Positions 59,960-64,000 of a stretch of 64,000 bases of DNA are shown one piece after another. Made by a program: the position numbers and the translations under genes. Position 1 is the stretch's first letter, and the number at the start of each line of letters is the position of its first letter. The notes below the pieces were generated by a model. It was given only the letters and a program-made list of their open reading frames with translations. It was not told where the DNA came from and did no database searches. Source of the stretch: Gordionus sp. m RMFG-2023 (Eukaryota > Nematomorpha > Gordioida > Chordodea > Parachordodidae); assembly GCF_954871325.1 (NCBI RefSeq), contig NC_088777.1, positions 45,113,366-45,177,365 on the forward strand, given 5' to 3'.

Positions 59960-60490
59960 ATTATTAAATCTGATGTAATTGAGATATATGAAATTTATAG
60001 ATAAAAAAGTGAAGGATCCTTTCCCTTATAATAATCACGCCAATATTTGTGTTTTAAAAAGTATATCTCTATATTTAATGTTATAATGATGGAATTTATA
60101 AATAAACCACAAAAGAGAACTTTGGCATTGCATAGCTAAATAATCCTTGATGTGATATGATAATTAGAATATTTGTATTTTTAATGTAAAATTTCCAGAT
60201 GGATTTTAGAGATTCTTTTTGTAGATATAGGTTGTCAAATTTTAATAGCCTCATATTTTTAAAATTGTATTATTTTATAATGGTTTAACTTATGGGCTTT
60301 TAAAAATTATCTTTATTTTATAATTAACTTTTAAACATTATTATTAAATGAGTTTTTTTTTCGAAATTTCTATAATATTTTTTTTATCATATTCTCTGAT
60401 GTTCTTAGTTCTTGATCAGCTATCCACTTAAGGTACTTCTCTATATATTAAATTTCAGGGATAAAGAAATAATTTTTATTAAATTTTAAC

Positions 60491-61212
60491 TAGGGGTGTA
60501 CCGATACCACTTTTTGGAGGCCGATCCGATATTCCAGATATTTAATTGATATCGGCCGATAACCGATCCGATATCATATCTAATTTTGTATTCTGTAAAG
60601 ATACCGGTTTTAATTTTTAATATTCTTTTTATTAGTACAACATCTATAATTTTACTATACCATAACATATGTCATTTAAATATATTATAATGATCAGTTA
60701 TAGTTTATATTCAATTCAATTGCAATTATTTATTTATATAATAAGTAATAACATTAATCTATTTACATAATTAGTAATAAACAAATATATTGAAATTTGA
60801 AATTAATATATAAAATTAATTTATCGAAGATTTCTTTTTAGAAATACCAAAATTTCCAATTTATCAGAGATCGGTCTGCGGTGATGGGGACTGTTAATAT
60901 CACTAGTATCACTAAAAACAGATTCTGAAGAGATTAATGAACACTTTTTTAAACAGAATGCGAAAAAAAATAACTATATTGCAGAATGTTTATTAACTAA
61001 TCATTACTATTAAAATAATTAAGCATAAAAATATATTCCGATTTTATTTATAAAAATAAATGGATTTTTAGATATAACTTTTTTTAAATTTTGTTAAAAG
61101 CGCCATTTTATATCGGATCGGAAAATTTTATAATATTTGCCGATAACCGATATTTTAAAATGGGCGAAATATCGGCCGATCCGATCCGATATAAAATATC
61201 GGTACATCCCTA
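60491..61212. mobile_element. hAT element (CCGATA family), complete non-autonomous copy
   Basis: 722 bp. Ends TAGGGGTGTACCGATACC and GATATCGGTACATCCCTA, with inner CCGATCCGATAT repeats near both ends. Perfect 8-bp target duplications ATTTTAAC at 60483-60490 and 61213-61220. No transposase. The best-preserved copy of the family also seen at 13305-14575. Confidence 0.93.
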
Positions 61213-61220
61213 ATTTTAAC

Positions 61221-62690
61221 TCTAAAGCGAATCATAAAAAAGTAAAACGGGGACATAATTTTTTAGAAAAAGTTAATATCGCGACATTACATTTATATAT
61301 ATGGTTAGTTATAGCAGATTTTGAAAAAACAATACTACTATTATGTAAGATAATTAAAATCATCTTCTTGTGGATATATTTTTTATAATTACTTTCAAAA
61401 TTAAAATATTGAATAAAATTTAATTCTATTATTTAAAAACTAATATCCAATCATACGATTTATTGAATTTCATGAATTAGGAGGGTCAATGACTAAAATA
61501 TTTACTATTAGAAAAACTTATAAGTTATTGGGTAAATTCGGATCGATCACACGATTCTATTTTTTCCAATATTGGGCTACAATATTTTTTTAAAAAATAC
61601 CCTATCTGAAATCATAGTTTTCAGATTAGCCATTGGATATCGACTAAAATTCGAACTACCATACAACTATTCTAATAAATGATCAAAATTTATTTTTTAT
61701 TTATATAGTTAAATAAAGCCATATGAAAATCTATTTTTGGGAAAAATCATTGGAAACAATTTATTTTATCGCTCAGTTACAGGAGTCAAATTTTCATATA
61801 TATTTTTCTTGTATGAGTCAGTTCCAATCTAATACACATGGTTTTAATTAAACGAACCTTCTAGCATAATTTCTTAGCTGAATTCTAGTTTTTTTAATTA
61901 TCCCTCCACCGAGGAGTTAAAAATTAAAGAATATTATATTTTTGTTTTTGAGTTTTTTCTGTGTATTTCATCATAAAAGTAGTAACATTTAATCGATTAT
62001 TATGGATATTTATCATATTAATTTCAAGATAAAATTACACCTTTTTCATTAAGCTCGAGTATATTGACTTAATTTAGATATTGAAACGGTGATAAAAAAA
62101 GATATATATCTAAAAATTTTATTTTCTTAGTAGAAAAGTTATAAATTTACGCCTTTATCTTGGTATATATCATTTCACTACTATAGTAAAAAGACTTAAT
62201 TTAGATATTGAAACAAGTTATGCACATCTAAAATTAAAATCTGAAAAACAGTATTCGAATTCAGACAATTATATCTTAAATTCAATAAGAATAAAACAAA
62301 AAATCAAGTGTGGGTAAAGCGTTAAGATAAAAAATGGAATACTTTTTATGTAAACATTTGAATTTAAGCAGAAGCAAATTGGATCTAAAATTTAGTGAAG
62401 CGCAATGCGACCTTTTTATCAAATTTGTAAAAGTAGGGAATCAAAACTTATAAATTTTACTAAAACTATTTTCATTAATAAAGTCTTAATTGATTTAAGA
62501 GCAATTTTTTGGAAATTTGTACACGTTAATCAATAATTCAAACTTTTACCCATATTATAACTTGTAATTATAGAAAAACTAATATACTTTTTTAATTTAA
62601 AAATTTTTTAATTAATTACTTTTATTCACTTTATATTAATTACTTAAAATAACAGATAATGAATATATGAACGTATAATTATAGTATATA
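61221..62690. other. AT-rich DNA, nothing recognised
   Basis: The only pattern is a 22-bp direct repeat starting GACTTAATTTAGATATTGAA near 62068 and 62194. No exon. Confidence 0.4.
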
Positions 62691-64000
62691 TTAAAATGGG
62701 ACAAAAGGAATATGTACGAAATTTTTTTAAAATAGCAATGAAGACCGGGGATGGTATAAAGCAAGGAAAAAAATAAGAAGTAGAAAGGGTCTAGGATAGC
62801 TTTTTGGCTAGTAGACTACCATTGAAGTTGATGTAATGGCTTAAAGGATTGATATGGCCAGCCTTTGTTGAAGAAAAACCCCTCTCGAGATTCTTCTGAG
62901 TGTTTGATTTGAGATCCTAAATTTTTGGAAAAAGTTAAGGCAAGTGTGGTTGAAATGATTGGGAATGAAACAATAGCAATTTGTCATTTCTGATTATTTC
63001 GAGGTTTTAAGCTGTTCCTTCTGGTCAATGATGTTGAGGGCTTGGTCATAGGGGCAAAGGGGGGGGGCAATACATGAATAGTCCCATACAATTGGCCTCC
63101 CTAATGAAATTTGAGTGATACCGTCAGGTCTTTTACCATCATATCTGAAAAGACCCTGGGGTTCATGGATGGGATTTGTGCTGATTTAGAGGCATGTTGG
63201 ATGATTGAATTTAATAAACCATTGCAGGAGCGAAGTAAACTATGTCTTCTATTGGGGTCAACGGGAGAGTTACAACCTGAACAGATGTGAGGGTAGGTGA
63301 TTGAGCCATTTAGACGAATACCGAAGGCGTGGATAAGTATGTTGTTAGAAAGTTGAAGATGACAGAAGGAACCTCGAGAAACTCATGCACAGTACCATTG
63401 AGCAGGGAAGAGAATAGGGTGCGGTCAGTAAATTGCATGCTAGATAATAGAGTTTCAACGCAGCAACTACCGGAGCATTCCAGTCTTTTGGTCTATAGGT
63501 TGGTGGGGTATGAGAATACATTGATCCGAGTTTTCCACGTATTTATGGCATCAATTAAGAAAAAGTCTTTTTTAGAATGTTGGGCGTTGGTTATTTGCTT
63601 TGATAAGATACTACTCGATTTGAAAGAGGTTATTGCTAGGTCATTAGGAGATCTAATGCCAAGTTCACCGGATTTGGTAGGGAGCGAATCTTGGTCCCAA
63701 GCGGATTCGATGAATCTTGGTTTAATATTGTTCTATTAGGTCTTTTATTCCGCTTTTCTATATTTTTTGTAGAGAAGGATATTTAAAAATGGGTGGAGTG
63801 CATAAAGTATCCTTAGTGTAAAAAAGAAATTATTTATTAAGGAAAAGGACTTGTGCGAAAAAAGAAGAGTAAAGATCTCCTCCAGTTTAAGGGTGATGTC
63901 ATCATGTGGAGTGAAGAAAGGTACAAATTGCCTTTTGTCATCCTAGTAGAACCTAGATGTGGTAATACATTAAGAGCAGTGAATTGGAAATTATGAGTTT
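62691..64000 (-). mobile_element. LINE family 1 copy, 3' part, extends beyond the window
   Basis: On the - strand, from the right window edge inward: SGELGIRSPNDLAITSFKSS (about 63620-63690, the block following RT); YPHICSGCNSPVDPNRRHSL with LLNSIIQHA (about 63190-63280, finger region); VFSDMMVKDLTVSL and GGQLYGTI (about 63080-63150); and FLQQRLAISIL (about 62850-62890), the family's C-terminal end. Frame changes separate the blocks. The + strand frame at 63329-63739 is its antisense shadow. The RT domain presumably lies beyond 64000. Confidence 0.75.

Noticed and set aside
63329-63739. 136-residue + strand frame with ordinary-looking composition
   Set aside because: The - strand carries LINE family 1 motifs through the same bases; this is its antisense.

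Overview
The window is nuclear DNA from an animal with a very A+T-rich genome (the non-coding background is mostly A and T). Genes are split by spliceosomal introns, there are no bacterial operons, and most of the sequence is transposon debris. I cannot name the species. Coding sequence is hidden in short exons, so the longest open frames are mostly transposon pieces or chance frames.

Two host genes are solid, both on the + strand and both with every intron phase checked by hand. RpS15A (uS8) lies at 12130-12657: four coding exons, 130 residues, the exact family length. A NudE/NDE1-NDEL1 dynein-regulator gene runs from 40418 to 59933: eight exons, 313 residues. Its first intron is 11.7 kb and packed with transposons. 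A weaker four-exon candidate of 99 residues with one hydrophobic segment lies at 35149-37704, and a lone exon-like block sits on the - strand at 33139-33283.

Layout: 742-3060, non-LTR retrotransposon relic (family 1). 3465-11400, Ty3/Gypsy-type fossils, one of them bounded by two LTRs (6710-11400). 12130-12657, RpS15A. 12994-14783, four levels of nested hAT-type elements. 16050-21490, a nearly full-length second LINE (family 2) on the - strand with a truncated copy and a fragment. 21500-40400, mostly featureless AT-rich DNA with hAT, piggyBac-type and other short inverted-repeat elements and the weak gene candidates. 40418-59933, the NudE gene, whose introns hold hAT elements, LINE pieces, a probable tRNA-derived SINE and a large Harbinger palindrome. 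60491-61212, a textbook hAT element with a perfect 8-bp target duplication. 62690-64000, another family-1 LINE copy on the - strand.

The most unusual object is the 1.7-kb palindrome at 48733-50462. Two inverted copies of the 5' part of a PIF/Harbinger transposase gene flank a central block that encodes a MADF/Myb-like DNA-binding protein. The catalytic part of the transposase is absent, and the whole structure lies in the first NudE intron.
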